Made by a program: the position numbers and the translations under genes. The notes beneath the pieces were generated by a model. The model saw nothing but the letters and a program-made list of their open reading frames with translations. It was not told the DNA's origin and did not search any database. DNA of 64,000 nt, taken from NCBI RefSeq assembly GCF_010389155.1, contig NC_057769.1, positions 2,294,001-2,358,000 of the forward strand. Reading direction: 5' to 3'. Source of the stretch: Erigeron canadensis (Eukaryota > Streptophyta > Magnoliopsida > Asterales > Asteraceae). This document shows positions 47,092 to 60,034 of the stretch, piece by piece (the first letter of the stretch is position 1; each line of letters begins with the position of its first letter).

Positions 47092-50023
47092 TATAAACAA
47101 AAGAAAAAAAGAATATTTCACCAATGATCGATTTATATATGATCCAACTTATTTTGTTCAACTTAACCTGATATCTCGTTTTTTTTTTATTTTTTATTTT
47201 TTTTTACCAATTGGTACTAGCTTGCGAGTTTATAAGATAATTATTTCCTTCATTCTATTTTAAATGTCATAATTTGATTTTTGAATTTTTTTTTATAAAC
47301 TTTGATAAGATATATTTTCATTTGAGTTATATAATATATATATACTTGATATAATATATATATATATTTAAGTTATTTTTTAAATATATTTTTCATTAAT
47401 ATGACTTATATCAGCTACAATATAATACACGTTAAAAAGTCAATATGAAAACATTAAAGACAACGAAGAAATATATACTAAAAAGAGGAAAAAATGCTTT
47501 TATTTTGTCTAAATGTCCTTGATTGATTTAAGAGTAGTGAAACCACGTACGTACACTGCCTGTTTCGTCTATAGAACTTTTATCTAGGAAAAATTTAAAA
47601 CGATCAAGTTACACGTACGATGGTCTTCCAATTCTACGCTCGTCGTTAATTGCTTAACTATTGACATGTATTAAAGTATTCCGGTCTGGCGGTCTCTAAA
47701 CCCTGCGTTCTTTCTAATGTCAATGGACGTCAAGATATATATTCTAATGTCAATGGACGTCAAGATATATATAATAATATGAAGTCGTTGCATATATACG
47801 AGTATATATATATATTTCTATATATATACTCGCGTATATATATATAATTATATATAGGCATCTCGAATTACGTAGGGCATTGTCATATGAAAGATATGGC
47901 TGCATGGCTACATTAATATTAGCAATTAGTCGCATGAAAGATATGTAGTCTCTATGGAAGTTATTAAAGAATTTCTAGGAAGTACATTAAGATGTTAACT
48001 TGCTAAGCTAGTAGTGACAAATGAGTCAAAAATTAGATGCAATGAAAAACAATATATGTATATATAGTAGTCTTTGAAAAAGACGAAACATGCAAAACAA
48101 TACAGTCAAGAACAAGAAAAATACAAGGTGGGACTTTTGAGACGACTATCTATCTTTCTATAATTGCTACGTATTATTTTGAGTGAGAAAAATCCAAATT
48201 TATTTACAGCAAATTAAATTAAAGCTTGATTTACGGTTGACTTGCATTTATAGTCAACTACTGACAATTTGTAAACGTACGGCTTTCATTAATTGATACT
48301 CCGTAGCACCCACACTCATTTTGCATTATACAAACTCTTTCTTTTAAAGGATAATCTAGACAATGCAACATAATTCTTATATATATCAAATTTTATTTTA
48401 AAAAAAAACTCATCTTTTAAATAAAACTCTGTATTATTCATCATTAATTCTTGAGAGCATATATATTTTCCACTAAAATTTGAACTTCCCATCGTAATAT
48501 AAATGGATGGCACATATGAATTCAAAATTATGTGGACGAATCCGGTATATTAATGCCGGATGTACCACTTCCACAAATATTTTTTTTCAAAACTTGTTTG
48601 ACAACGTTTACATTATAGAGACCCGAGTCGGTGTTCGACTCTTGTATAGTAAAGTGCATGTATACTATATTCATACTTAGTTACGTTGTTGATTAATTTG
48701 GGGAGCCTAGCTAGCTAGCGAAGTTTTTCCTTTGACACTATTGTTCAACTTTAACAAGATTCGGTTAATTTAAATAACCAACTATTCACTTTCAATTTAG
48801 CTAGGAGGACTATGAAAGGATTAATTTCAATTTTGAAAAATAAAGAAATGAAAAGTATCACCGGATATTTTAATTATTTACTTCTTGTACTCTCTAGTTT
48901 GTTATGTTTTTGCTTTACTTTCTTGAAATAAGTAGAAATTAAAGTCAAGTATTAAAGTATACTTTACTGCATGAGCTAGGAGATATAGAAATGACCACTC
49001 CAACAAATATGTTAGATTAGTCAAAGTAGACTTTGTTATAGATTTACATGAAGCTCCAGAACATTTGGTTGTTAGACTGACCGCAACATTAATTTACTCT
49101 TTTATTTCATTGTCATTTTTTTCTTTCTGAAAGAAAACCACGGATAAATGACAAACACCCCATGTGTGGATATGTGTGGGCACCAGAATCGACTCCTGGC
49201 AACGCCTTAAAGCGTTTCCTCCCATATGTTAGATATATAGGTATAACGTTGCTAAGGCTCACTCAACACATTGCACGTGATATCAAAAGTGAGAACAACT
49301 TTAAAATGAGAACAATGCACAAACAAAAAACGTGATTTTTTCGGTTTTCACGAATCAATGTGTTGTTAAACACTTAAATAATAATAATTAGTTATACTTT
49401 TTTTTTTTATGAACTTTTAATGCATCAAAATGAAATTTTTAAGAGTTCTTATTGTATTTTAAGATTGATTTCACTGAAAACCATCCTATATATATTTACA
49501 GGTAATTATGGTGTATATATTAGATAGGAAGAACGAACAGTCAAGACACACAAAAGAGGATTGATCAAAAAGTGATTGCTTATTATAATTTATTTATTAA
49601 TTTTAAATATTTTAAATGTTAAAATTTCATACATATATATTTTAAAACTAACTTAATTTGTATAATTATATTAGATGTATATAGTTTGTTTTTTGTGCAT
49701 GTTTTGTATTTTTAAGAATTTTATTAATTATAGTATATGTTCTTTTGTATATATATATTTTTAAAAGTTATCTAGTCTAATTATTAAAAAGAAAAAGAAA
49801 ATAGTTTGGTAGAGTTAGAAAAATCATGGACTATTTAATAAAAAAACCCTTCAACTTATCCAAAATACCTTTTTTAAGGTCAAAAGAAAAAGAAAAAATT
49901 TTTATTATGGGGAGCAAAAATGATGTGGAGTCTTTTATTGCTTAACCCCTCTTTATTTGCCATAGTACACTTTGGACCCTACTTAGCCCCTATTTATTTA
50001 ATTTAGTTTTATATAATACGAGT
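47092..50023. other. AT-rich intergenic region, no gene seen
   Basis: Contains a T-rich, Stowaway-like end near 47248 (attttaaatgtcataatttg); a 30-bp tandem duplication (ttctaatgtcaatggacgtc and following) at about 47712-47771; and dense (TA)n with cgcgta near 47790-47850. A B-box-like segment (cagaatcgactcctggcaac) lies at about 49181. Nothing was recognised as a gene. Confidence 0.45.
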
Positions 50024-50248
50024 ATGAGATCTAGACTTGCACACACTCATCTCTTTCTCCTCCTTTTTCTGATAACGGCCACCCCCACCGCCGGATCACT
50101 GCTCACCTTGCCGGAAAAACATAAAATGCACCTCAAAACACTACAAATTAATGCCCACTCAAATGCACCCCAACCCCCCATCTTTTTAGAGCTTTCTTTC
50201 TTTCTAATTCTAATTCATATGCCCGTAATCTTTGATAATTTCCGATAA
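50024..50248 (+). CDS. Possible small secreted peptide, 74 residues (uncertain)
   Basis: The frame begins MRSRLAHTHLFLLLFLITAT and continues PTAGS. This looks like a signal peptide: a basic N terminus, a hydrophobic core of about 10 residues and a small-residue cleavage region near TAGS (residues 21-25). The remaining 50 residues (LLTLPEKHKMHLKTLQINAH and on) match no peptide hormone family I know: no CLE, IDA, PSK, RALF or CEP motif and no Cys pattern. It could also be a first exon. A TATATAA lies only about 10-18 bp upstream, too close to serve this ATG. A 33-bp tandem duplication follows at about 50233-50300. Chance occurrence is quite possible. Confidence 0.2.
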   Translation: MRSRLAHTHLFLLLFLITATPTAGSLLTLPEKHKMHLKTLQINAHSNAPQPPIFLELSFFLILIHMPVIFDNFR

Positions 50249-50632
50249 TTTTCCAGAAACTTATATTGATAATTTCCGATAATTTTCCAGAAACTTATAT
50301 GCATGTATTCATCCTTTACGTACATTATGTAACTAACTAGCTAGCTAGTTATATATGTATCTCAATATGACAATAAATATAACGTACACACGTTAATTAA
50401 CATATACTAGCTAACATTAGAAAGGAGATACGTACATAATGCAAATTGTAATGACCCCAAGCAAATAAAAACAAATAAGTTAAATATTCGGATCTATATA
50501 AATTACAATTGATGATGATACTTAATGATAGCCCATGATTCTATTTCAACTTGAAGCGTATAGTAATTACACAATTCACATAATCCTATCCTTGTTTTTC
50601 TTGAAAGCAAATTAATTAAGCTCTTATAACCG

Positions 50633-51881
50633 TTACTTATGGCTTTCTTTCCAGTCCCAAATAAAATTCGCATCATTATCGATCTCCATCGTGAAGCAAG
50701 ACTCCATGGTTTCTGATGAATTACGGCTATGATCATCATGTGAGCTACAGGTCGTCGTTAACATTGCCCCCTCTGCTACTACTGGTTGAAGGTTGAAATC
50801 ATGAGTTGACGTGGTTGCACTATGGTCATCGTTGGTTTGTAGAAGTACTGGCCGTTGTGGCTCACGAATCGCAACTCCACCAGATGGCCTTCTGTCGAAC
50901 GCCCTCAAACAACTTGACTTTATATATATTCGGCACAAACTCAAGTCATGTATCAACTGCGCGCATGCATGTATTTAATTTATTATTATTTGTACATGCA
51001 TGTATTTAATTTATATATATGTAAGAGAAATGTACATTTCAATTTATAGTATTTCTTTGTGAAAGAATATATATATGCAGGAATTTATATATAAACGGAT
51101 TGAATGTTGCCAATTAATTAAAAGATCGATATATACCTTAGGGTTACGGTTAGTGTTTGAAGAGGGCTCTTCTTGGAAAGCCTTATATTCAATCATTTTC
51201 CATTTAGTCTTCCTCCCTGTGGGAGCTCTACCACTGTAGAACACCAAGGTTCTCTTGATTCCAATACCTCGATTGCCTGAAGAGTATACGACACTCGGAG
51301 ATCCAGTGGCTTTCCAGTATCCAGAAGTCGTGAGGCGGGAAGTTCTTCCCCCTCTTGCTTCGTTCTCTTGTCTAGGAACGAAGAAGAACCATTGTTCTGG
51401 ATCTCCTCGACATAGCTCCCCTGCATGTTCTATTTCCAACAAGCCAAAAGACAACATTAATTATCATTATTAGAACTATATACATATATATACACACGCT
51501 AGCTAATTCGTTTTGTTAATCATCTTTAATTTTTTCGTAAAGTTATACATTTTTGTTTGTCATGAATCTACTAGCTCTTTGATCTTTACTTTTGTCATAT
51601 TAAAAATCCATGTTCTACTTGAAATCTAAAAGTCGACGCATGCGTGCATGCTTCCTAAACTTTTCATACAATATAAGAACTTTAAGATCGGAGTACGTAC
51701 GAGGGAGATCCCATGGATATGAATCATAAATATGAAGCTGAGGGATCACTAGATCGATACGTTGCAGTACGTTGCTTGTGTTCGTGCCATGTAGCTTGTG
51801 TTTTAAATAGAATGTTATCAACTCTTCTTCGGTTGGGTAGAACCTAAACCCCGGTTCCACAATTCTTCTTCCTCCCTCCAT
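50633..51881 (-). CDS. NAC domain transcription factor, NAC090/NAC061-like
   Basis: Three exons, 51701-51881, 51137-51429 and 50633-50956, give 265 residues. NAC subdomains in order: [55 protein letters not shown] and [41 protein letters not shown] followed by [10 protein letters not shown]. The acidic C-terminal part ends [11 protein letters not shown]; a W-D-W near the end is also found in Arabidopsis NAC090, the closest relative I can recall. That protein is a nuclear regulator linked to leaf ageing and salicylate responses; the role here is inferred. Exon 3 starts in frame with TTG after an ag, not with an ATG. The exon 2 acceptor is chosen to give DLPQHAGELC, which fits the family better than the alternative 9 nt further in. 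Confidence 0.94.
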
Positions 51882-52109
51882 GACGACGTCTCGCTCTTTC
51901 TAATATATTGAACAACAATCAAATATATATTCAAGAAACGCGCGAGCTAGAATATATATATTTATTAATTAATTATGAGTTTTCTTATTAGTTAACTCTC
52001 GATCAATTAAGATGGGTTAAGTAAAATTTATATATGAACTTTTGGGTGAGAAATGAATTGAATGAATATTATTCAAGGGGCCGGGATATAGATGGATGCA
52101 TAGTGGGTG

Positions 52110-52118
52110 TATATATAG
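52110..52118 (-). promoter_or_regulatory. Candidate TATA box of the NAC gene
   Basis: On the minus strand ctatatata lies about 230 bp before the NAC ATG. This would imply a 5' leader of about 200 bp. The AT-rich background makes it a weak call. Confidence 0.3.
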
Positions 52119-52651
52119 TAAGTAGTACGTGTGGAATTTAATTAACTAGTATATATATCTCATGCAAAGGCGAGTGAAATGAGAAAAAAATAACCACTTT
52201 GAATTTCAGAAGAAGAAAGAATCTAATTAAATTAATAATTAAACTCATGGCTGCTGGAAGGCTGACTTACTCCAAGTATGGTTTCTTCCAGAGACGTGTG
52301 AAGACGATAGCAGTACGGTTTCACACCTTAGATAGCTACATACCCCTTTAAATTTCGTACTTCATTAATTTCTATCACTCGCATGCATATGCAGATTGGA
52401 CCTGCCTCCAAAGTACGTACGTATTAGATTGGACCAAGGATCTAACCAAATCTAGTCAATCCACAATCCAACAAAACTCATTTTTCTAAGGTATACGTTC
52501 GTTCCGGGTCAAGTCTACTTACTTGGAGTATTAACCAACATCCCAAAATTAAAATAGCTAGATGATTAAAATTCCATTTAAAGTAAGATTAAGCTAACAT
52601 AGATAAAACTGAAAACATTTACTAATACTTGAGGATAAAAACGACATTTTA

Positions 52652-53176
52652 GTTAAAATTAGTTATTGTACTCGCGCATGTCGCGGAATACACTTTTTAC
52701 ACGATAAAGTATTGGACCGAAATTTACGTCAGATATTCAAACCCAAATTTTAAAAAATAAAATTAAACATGTAGCACTAATAATAATAATAAAAAAATTA
52801 AAGACTAATAAGACGTATAAAAACATAAACAATAACTATATTAATGCTTTAAATGTGACATTAACGTAAGACTTAACGATGATGAAAATTAGTATATATA
52901 TTAACAGCATTATTTGTAAAAAAGACGGATGAAAATAAACAAAACCAATGTTTAAAAGCTAGTAAACCCGTAAAATGAAAACATGAGAACAAAAAAAATT
53001 TAGTGTCAAGAAAATGAAAATGAAAACTTTGATTTAGGGCAAAACTTAAAAGATATAAACTTTAGGCGGTTTTATGAATATTGGTAAAAATTATGATGTT
53101 CTAAAGAAATTGTACATCTCAGCTGGCATTAAAAAAGTGTAAATTCACATAAGGTTTTAGTGTATATATATATATA
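52652..53176 (-). mobile_element. Helitron-like element
   Basis: On the minus strand the 3' end is ccgcgacatgcgcgagtaca followed by ataacta, the family hairpin and spacer with a decayed CTAG. The presumed 5' end lies in the (TA)n and actag stretch at 53160-53176. The interior (for example agaaaatgaaaatgaaaact and gttttagtgtatatat) is repeated in diverged form at about 57050-57240. Confidence 0.5.
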
Positions 53177-53363
53177 CTAGCTAATCAATCCGGGTGACTA
53201 CCTGGGCATGATTAGAAAAGTTTATATAAAGTTATTGTTATAACTTTTTTGGTTAAAAGTTTTAATCTAATTAATCTTTCTTACTTATATAAACTCTTCA
53301 ATAATCCAACTCTATAGATATAAGAAGTGAATTTTGAATTCTCATGAAATAGCTCAAGATTAA

Positions 53364-53679
53364 TGATGCAAGATAGTCATGAACAACCCGACCTCTATTG
53401 AATTTAATTTAAATTATCTTTTATTTTAATAAGTAATCTTTTTATGATTATTTGTTATCTTTTATTTTTATAAGTTATCTTTATTTTATTAGATAATTAT
53501 AGCTTGATTTATTTTCGAGTTTAATCATGTTAGGATTAGTATAAATAGGGGTCTTTGGTTATTATAAAGTGGAGTTGAATATTATTGAGTTATAAGATAA
53601 TTGACGTTTTGTCAATGGTTTTCGGTCTTTTTGTTAATCTTTAGTCTTGAGCCATTTGAATGTACACGTAACTGCATCA
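53364..53679 (+). mobile_element. Solo LTR, 316 bp
   Basis: The ends TGATGCA (53364) and TGCATCA (53679) are perfect 7-bp inverted repeats with TG..CA. They are flanked by a perfect 5-bp target duplication ATTAA (53359-53363 and 53680-53684). Inside, tataaatagggg (about 53542) is a TATA box placed as in the U3/R part of an LTR, followed by a T-rich R/U5. No internal retrotransposon sequence is present, so this is a solo LTR left by LTR-LTR recombination, probably of a copia-type or small element. Confidence 0.88.
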
Positions 53680-53684
53680 ATTAA

Positions 53685-56600
53685 AAACCTTATTAATAGG
53701 TCATCAAACCCATTGTTTAAAATTTAATATGTTTGGTTACGCTGGAAAAAAAAAAAACTGTAACCTTTATGTTCTGCATCTTCTTAATCCAGCTAATCTA
53801 TTACTTAACCATTCTTGTTAAAATAATTACATGTTGATAACTCAACACTCGTATGCCAAAAAATACATTAGTAGAAGTCACCCTACGCATGGTGTAATAT
53901 AGGAACTGACCAATAAAAAAATTTCCACATGTACTTGACTTCAAATCCTCGAATACTAAGTTAGTCTAATAGCCATAAGCTAGCAAGACCAGATTGCAAA
54001 ACCCGACTCCTTTAAGCAACTTTGAATGACCATATAACCAGCTAACTTGACTTTCTTTCTCTTGTATTTTCATTTCATACTTTAATTCAAATTTTTAAAA
54101 TTGTGAAGTGTTAGCATTCGAGTTTCATCATGAATCGAGTATTTCTCCGGTTGATTACAGTTTCTTCATTAAATAGGATTTGTATCATTAGTCCAATAAG
54201 AAAACGATAATAGGATCTTAAAACTTGTACCCTGAATTATTGATCATATATATCCAACATCACTTGTGTCTCCTTCTAATTTAGATTTATACATTTATCT
54301 TTCATCAATCACTAATCTTAATTATAGCACAATAGTATATCTGAAAATAGCAAGAAAAATATGTATAATGCTAGTGGAGGACAAAGGGATTTTAATTTTT
54401 AGTTCATTACATCTATTTCACAAGAACGTATATAACATTCATTTCAATAGTCAAATAACTCTTATCAAGAAAAACCATCAATAAAGGACACATATGAGGG
54501 TGTATTTCAGCTATTGAAAACAGAATCAAGTAATCCATTGTCTACATCTCAAGTATATCAGCTTCAAAAACATAATCAAATATCATCCAATTCTTGCATT
54601 ATAGGTGGCTCATACATAAGTTCTTGTTGGATCAAAGTAATGAAAGATCCATCATTATTCATTAACAATGTAGGCAGGGTAAGGCATGTTTGGAATGCTT
54701 TTCAAAGTTGATTTTTCTGAAAGATTCAAATCTGTAACAAAACATCATAAGCATAGTTAGAAAAGTAGTTTGTAATAATATTGGACCACATGTTATTGGC
54801 AGGGTAAATATTTGCGAAGAACATATAACTGCACTACATTCAAACATAATGAAATAACATACACCGCCTTTATAACACCCATGACCCATGATCTGAAACC
54901 TGCGATGTAAAACTAAACAATCAAAACATCCATATTATTATAACAGTGTACCAACTTCTATACTTAAATCAAAAAAGGCCTCTTTCCTCAACTTGGCTAA
55001 TATGTCAACAAAAATACATCACCATCTTTGTCTTGAACTTTTACTCAACTTAGACCAGCCATTTTGCCAGTCCTAGACCAGATTAAGAAGCTCTTCGAGT
55101 TTCCCTTACATCCCGTGATTTTATCAAATCAAATAATGTTGAACCAAACAGAACAGTAATTACATAACATATTTAATTGTTTTAACCCATTTGACACATT
55201 TCATCTAAAGTTATTTCTTTGCTTCACCATGTGGCCTGTTAAAGATTAAACATAACTAACAATCAAACCATTTACCTATAAATTGGTTCAAAGTTGCCAC
55301 ACCTTACATAAAGAATAGAAAACTTCAATTTGGACTCGCCATACTGTATAAGAGAAAAGGACACTATCACGATACAAAGTCCACATCGTCCAACGAAATC
55401 CTATTCATTGCTATATCCAAAACAATGTAATGACTCATTAGCAAGTTCAAACATATATACATACTGGACTTAAAAATTGTTAAACATTCCACCTAAAAAG
55501 TGCATTTATTTATGATGGAATGGCAGAGTAATTCGTAGTATTTATAAATAGGACTATATAACCTCTTATTAATAAAATTGTTATGTTGATAATATCAGTG
55601 CACTCCTTCCAAGGGTACAATCTCCAGACAGCATTGCAAATCCTGGCCTTCTTATAGCCCTATGGACGAGCTAGTCTATGGTGGCTATATCTCTCTAAGA
55701 AGATTAACGTTATCTCTTATAAACAAATTAAATTTTGAATTATGGATAATACATAAATAAGCCTTTGATTAGGGACAAGGATTAATGAAACACTCACACA
55801 GTAACCCTCACATCGTAGTTTATTTTTCAACTGTCGAATCTATAGTTCTATATAGTTGATCTATACACAATTATCATTTGATATTGTGGCTGTATAGATA
55901 TTTATCTTCTAGATTTATTATCATATAAAGAAGATACACTTGCGCATCAGACATGTCGTTGCAACTTAAAATATAGTATATTCTTTGATGTATGGCAATT
56001 TCAAACGTGTCAGTTAATTCTTCAATTAAAAACCCATTCATTCACATCAGTTATTCTCAACATACATAAAAAATCTGTATTAAACAAATAATTTCATAAT
56101 GTTCATAAATCACAGTTACCAAAAAAAGCTTTTAACTTGCTCAAAGAAAATTAGTACTAAGATTGAAACTAACCAAACGTAGACTGAACCACAGAGATGT
56201 TAACAGATTATAGTCCCGGACTCCCATATGCCCTCGACAAACCAATGCAATTGAATACCTAAGCCCCAGGTTCTTGAAATTACTTTTATCTCCTTCACAT
56301 CATGAAATAACCAAGTTTCCTGCACTAAAGCCATCCACTTTATGCTTAAACAACCAATTCAATAAAACATTGTAAAGTAATCTCCAATACAAAGATGACC
56401 TTAGTCTCTATATAAACAACCAATTCAGTCCATGTTTTTATAAAATTCCTAAATTTATAAATCAATAAAATTATTAAGTCAACAAAATTTATATCATCGC
56501 ATCTTTGAATTTGAATGCCTTAATATAACAGTTTTTATAAACAACAAAATTTATATCATCTCAAAATTTCGGGTTTGTTTACCTTCCGAATCAAATCATT

Positions 56601-57850
56601 ACCATAACCCTATTTCATCCATAATATAAATAGATTGACTTACATTATCGCATAATACCTGCAACTTTAATTCCGTTTGTCACTGATCGAGATCCGAATC
56701 CATGTTTTCACTGAATGATCCGAAATATATTAGATAATTCATTAAAAATTTTGTTTAATGTCATGTTCATAGATATTTCTGGATCTAAAAGAAAATAAGA
56801 GAAAAGAAGAAGTAGGAAATAAGAAATAAGAAAAAGATTGAAAAAAAAAAAGAAAAAGAGATTTAGGAACGGTAGATGGGTCACGGTTTGTGTGGGGGAT
56901 TTTTTTTTAAAGATATGGCCAGCTGCCACGTGGTAGATTGTTGAAAGGTGTTTCTTTTATGATCCTGTTTTATGAGGAAAAGAGATATAAAACCAAACCA
57001 AACCAAATGTTTTACGTAAATTCGTAGTTGTGTGAAATTTGTTTGCTGAAAATATGAGAACTTAAAAATTTAGTATTAAGAAAATGAAAAATGAAACTTT
57101 AATGTGAGACAAAATTAGTTTAAAATATAAAAACTTTAAGATTAAAATGAAAATTAATAAAAATTATTATGAGCTATAAAAACTTATACATTTCATGGAT
57201 TAAAAACATATAAGTTCATATAAATTTTAGTGTATATATAATATCGCATTAGTGCTTTTTGACGATGAGAAAAAGACAATAAAAGACAAATAAAAAATTA
57301 AAACTTTGATTATATAAGGGAAAAAAACAAATTTTGTCTCCTCAATTTTTACAATATCTTTCCAAATTAAGTTGTGGAGAACTTTACAAAAATGTTCCTA
57401 GCAATATTTATTTTCTTCGTTCTTCGTAAAAACAAAAACTACCCGTCATATGTTTAGAGACAACATTGGGGACGAAAATAGTCGTGGCATAAACCTTTTT
57501 TTTGTTCTAGCGACGGTTACTAATGCCAAAGTAATGTTTTATTTGTGTCCCCAAACAATTAGAAAAGACATAAAGAGCATAATGGAAATGACTATCATGC
57601 CCTCTGTGTGCCTCTTACGTGACTACCAACTTAATGTCCGTTTGAGTCGTGGAACAAAGTTGTTAACGGAGTCCCAAACCTAAGGTTGAAATACGTAATT
57701 CAAAAACCTAGGGATGAAACCTGAAAGTGAGTACAAACTAAAGGGACGAAAATTGTAATTTAATCTATTAGAAAAAAAAAACATGATTAAAGCAAACTTT
57801 TAACCAACAATTAACAGATGATTACACCTTATTAATTCAAATATCTTTGG
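53685..57850. other. Long intergenic region without a recognised gene
   Basis: About 4.2 kb between the solo LTR and the PPR remnant. No sustained coding frame was recognised. Near 56930 a ccacgtgg G-box lies, on the minus strand, upstream of a TC-rich leader-like stretch (56770-56880). Downstream of that are ATG codons with very short frames and a cag|gtatt donor-like site (about 56660). This could be the promoter and first exon of a non-coding or unrecognised minus-strand gene. 57050-57240 repeats the interior of the Helitron-like element at 52652-53176. Confidence 0.4.
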
Positions 57851-58330
57851 TTGACAGGAACCAGTGTGGGGAAATCTATTCATGCTCAAATAATCAAGTC
57901 AGGTGGCGTCTATCTTGGTGAGTTCCTCATTAACAATCTTATTAATTTGTATGTGAAAACTGGATTTCTTGTATACGCCCGTCATTTGTTCGATGAAATG
58001 CCTATTAGAAACCCATCTTCTTGGAACACCTTTATGCCCCAAAACAGGGAAACATTAATTATGCACGCCAATTGTTTGTACAAATGCCTAAACCTGATTC
58101 CTTCTTATGGACTGCTATAATGGTGGGTTGTAATTAGCACCATTTCGATATTGAAGTTGTTAATATGTTTTCGAATATGTTGAAGAATACGATGCTTATG
58201 CCTGATAAATATACATTGGCAAGTGTTTTATTAGCCTATGCGTATCTTAACGGCTTAGGTTAGGAGAAACAAATTCATGGTCACATTGGACTATGACGAA
58301 GGAAAATTATGCTCATTCGCTTAATGAGGA
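57851..58330 (+). pseudogene. Pentatricopeptide repeat (PPR) gene fragment, broken
   Basis: The frame from 57851 reads TSVGKSIHAQIIKSGGVYLG, then LINNLINLYVKTGFLVYARHLFDEMP and SSWNT: the N-terminal repeats of a plant PLS-type organelle RNA-binding PPR protein. The frame then shifts near 58035 (GNINYARQLFVQMPKPDSF continues in another frame). It hits TAG after MVGCN (about 58132) and resumes with NMFSNMLKN and MPDKYTLASVLLAYAYLNGL. It then hits another TAG (about 58261) before EKQIHGHI. The rest of the gene, usually several hundred residues more, is absent. The match is to mitochondrial-type PPR proteins resembling At2g22070; that name is from memory. It is non-functional. Confidence 0.88.
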
Positions 58331-58627
58331 AGTTGGTCCGCCCGTACTTGGTCCAACGTGCTACCTGTGACAAAGAAAGCACACCGGTAGTGTAACACCC
58401 ATCATTTAAAAATATGGATTTCCAAAAACTTTCGTCTAACGGTGTAAAAAAAAAGCAGAACTAAACTTTAAAAGTCCAAACCAGCCAAAATCTATTTGGT
58501 TTAATCATTAAATGGTGTTACTAGCCATACCATCTGATGTGCGTTTGTTTTACGGGTCTTTAAATTTATAATGTTGTACAATTAACTAACTTAAACAAAA
58601 CCACACTTACGGGCAGCGAACCCGGTT

Positions 58628-60034
58628 GATGTAGTATAGTTTAGTGATAAGCTATAGGATCATTCGTAGGGACGCGTTGCACTACCTAATCTAAGCCTAT
58701 GTGTAATTCTAATGGTTGGGGGTTTGTCACGATTTCCTATTTTAATTAATTAACGACTGAAAAGTAAATCTAAGCCACAACGCTAGTAGCGAGAGGCTTA
58801 ATCTGAAAATAAGAAAGGAAAAACAAATAACAGTAATTAAATTAAAATACTTGTTTGTACATCTCAGATTTCACGGTACGACCAAATACTTATTCTACTG
58901 GTTTGTTAGACTGTTGGGAACTTCATCACGGATCAGATTATCGTTAGATTCACCTTGCCTAAGTTACTAGTGTTGTCCCTAGACTCACACTACTCTATAA
59001 ACAAATTCTCGCTAGATTTATTGTTTAAGCATTAAGTGATCTAAAGTTTGTGTTACTGGTTCATCTTTTAGTTACCCGGCTCTTAAGCCATGACCAGATA
59101 TAATTCCCTCCGGTGACCACAGTGCTCGTTTCCAAGTCAAAGGATCACATATGGTATTGTTAAGCATCATGTTCAATTCACCCTAGTTACTATAGTTCTG
59201 GATCCCTCGGTTACAAGTGAATCATCACGTACTTTTTACTCCTAGTTAAAGACCGGCTAATTGTTTTCTGTCCTAACATGTTAATCCTAGTGTATGACCA
59301 TAGATAATCATCAGAATTAAACTAACATATTCAGATATAAAACCAATAGCAACATTAACTACTAATAAACATGGATCTACGATGAACAGTAAAAATCACA
59401 CTCCAACAGTAAACTAACAAACACAATAAAACAGTAAACGTCTACATGATCACATCGATTCCAAACAAGTATTCAGCTATTAGCCTAGCATTTCTAATGG
59501 AATAACAAAGTCTGAAAATATGAAAGACATAGTTCAAACAAAATAAGAGAAATAGAAAAGCTAGATCTAGACCGAGGATGAATATCGGAAGGCGTTAGAG
59601 GCTCCAAAACCTTCTGGAAATCTGCAAGATCGACCTAGGGGTGTTGCTAGGCGGCTAGGGCTGCTGAATCGGCTCTCTCCTCAGGGTTTTGAGGGTTAGT
59701 TCGACATATAAAGAGGTGAAAGTCGGCTGCTGAATTGGACTGACCAGCGACGCTGGTGGTGTACCGGCGACGCTGGTGGCTCCTGCTGCACCTCTTGCGT
59801 ATTCATTCAGCTCCAAATCTCGCGTCTTTGTTCAGCTCCAAATCACTTCTTTGTGTCTTGTAATCTTCATAGGCTTCCTTCATGAGTTACTTGATGCCAT
59901 TTACCCTCTCTCGCATCTTCTGTGAACCTGCATAAACATACATTTCATTAAGTACCAAGAGTTCCAGAATATTAACTCATTTAGGCATAGAAATGAAGCC
60001 TTTCACTAGGGGTTTTTATCACAAAATGGACGTT
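58628..60034 (-). mobile_element. Putative 3' LTR of an older minus-strand LTR retrotransposon
   Basis: Read on the minus strand, about 60035-60075 gives acttgaggacaagcaaagac followed by ttaagtgtggtggta. This is the phrase that in many plant Ty3/gypsy elements stands just before the polypurine tract and 3' LTR. The next bases read TGAACGTCC (60034), and about 1.4 kb later the segment closes with ...actacatca (58628), giving TG..CA ends. There is no coding sequence inside. The target duplication and 5' LTR were not identified, so the borders are provisional. Confidence 0.5.

Noticed and set aside
56708..56929. 73-residue minus-strand frame rich in Phe and Leu
   Set aside because: Translation of a TTC-rich, leader-like tract. 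No domain, and the composition is that of a poly-pyrimidine 5' leader.
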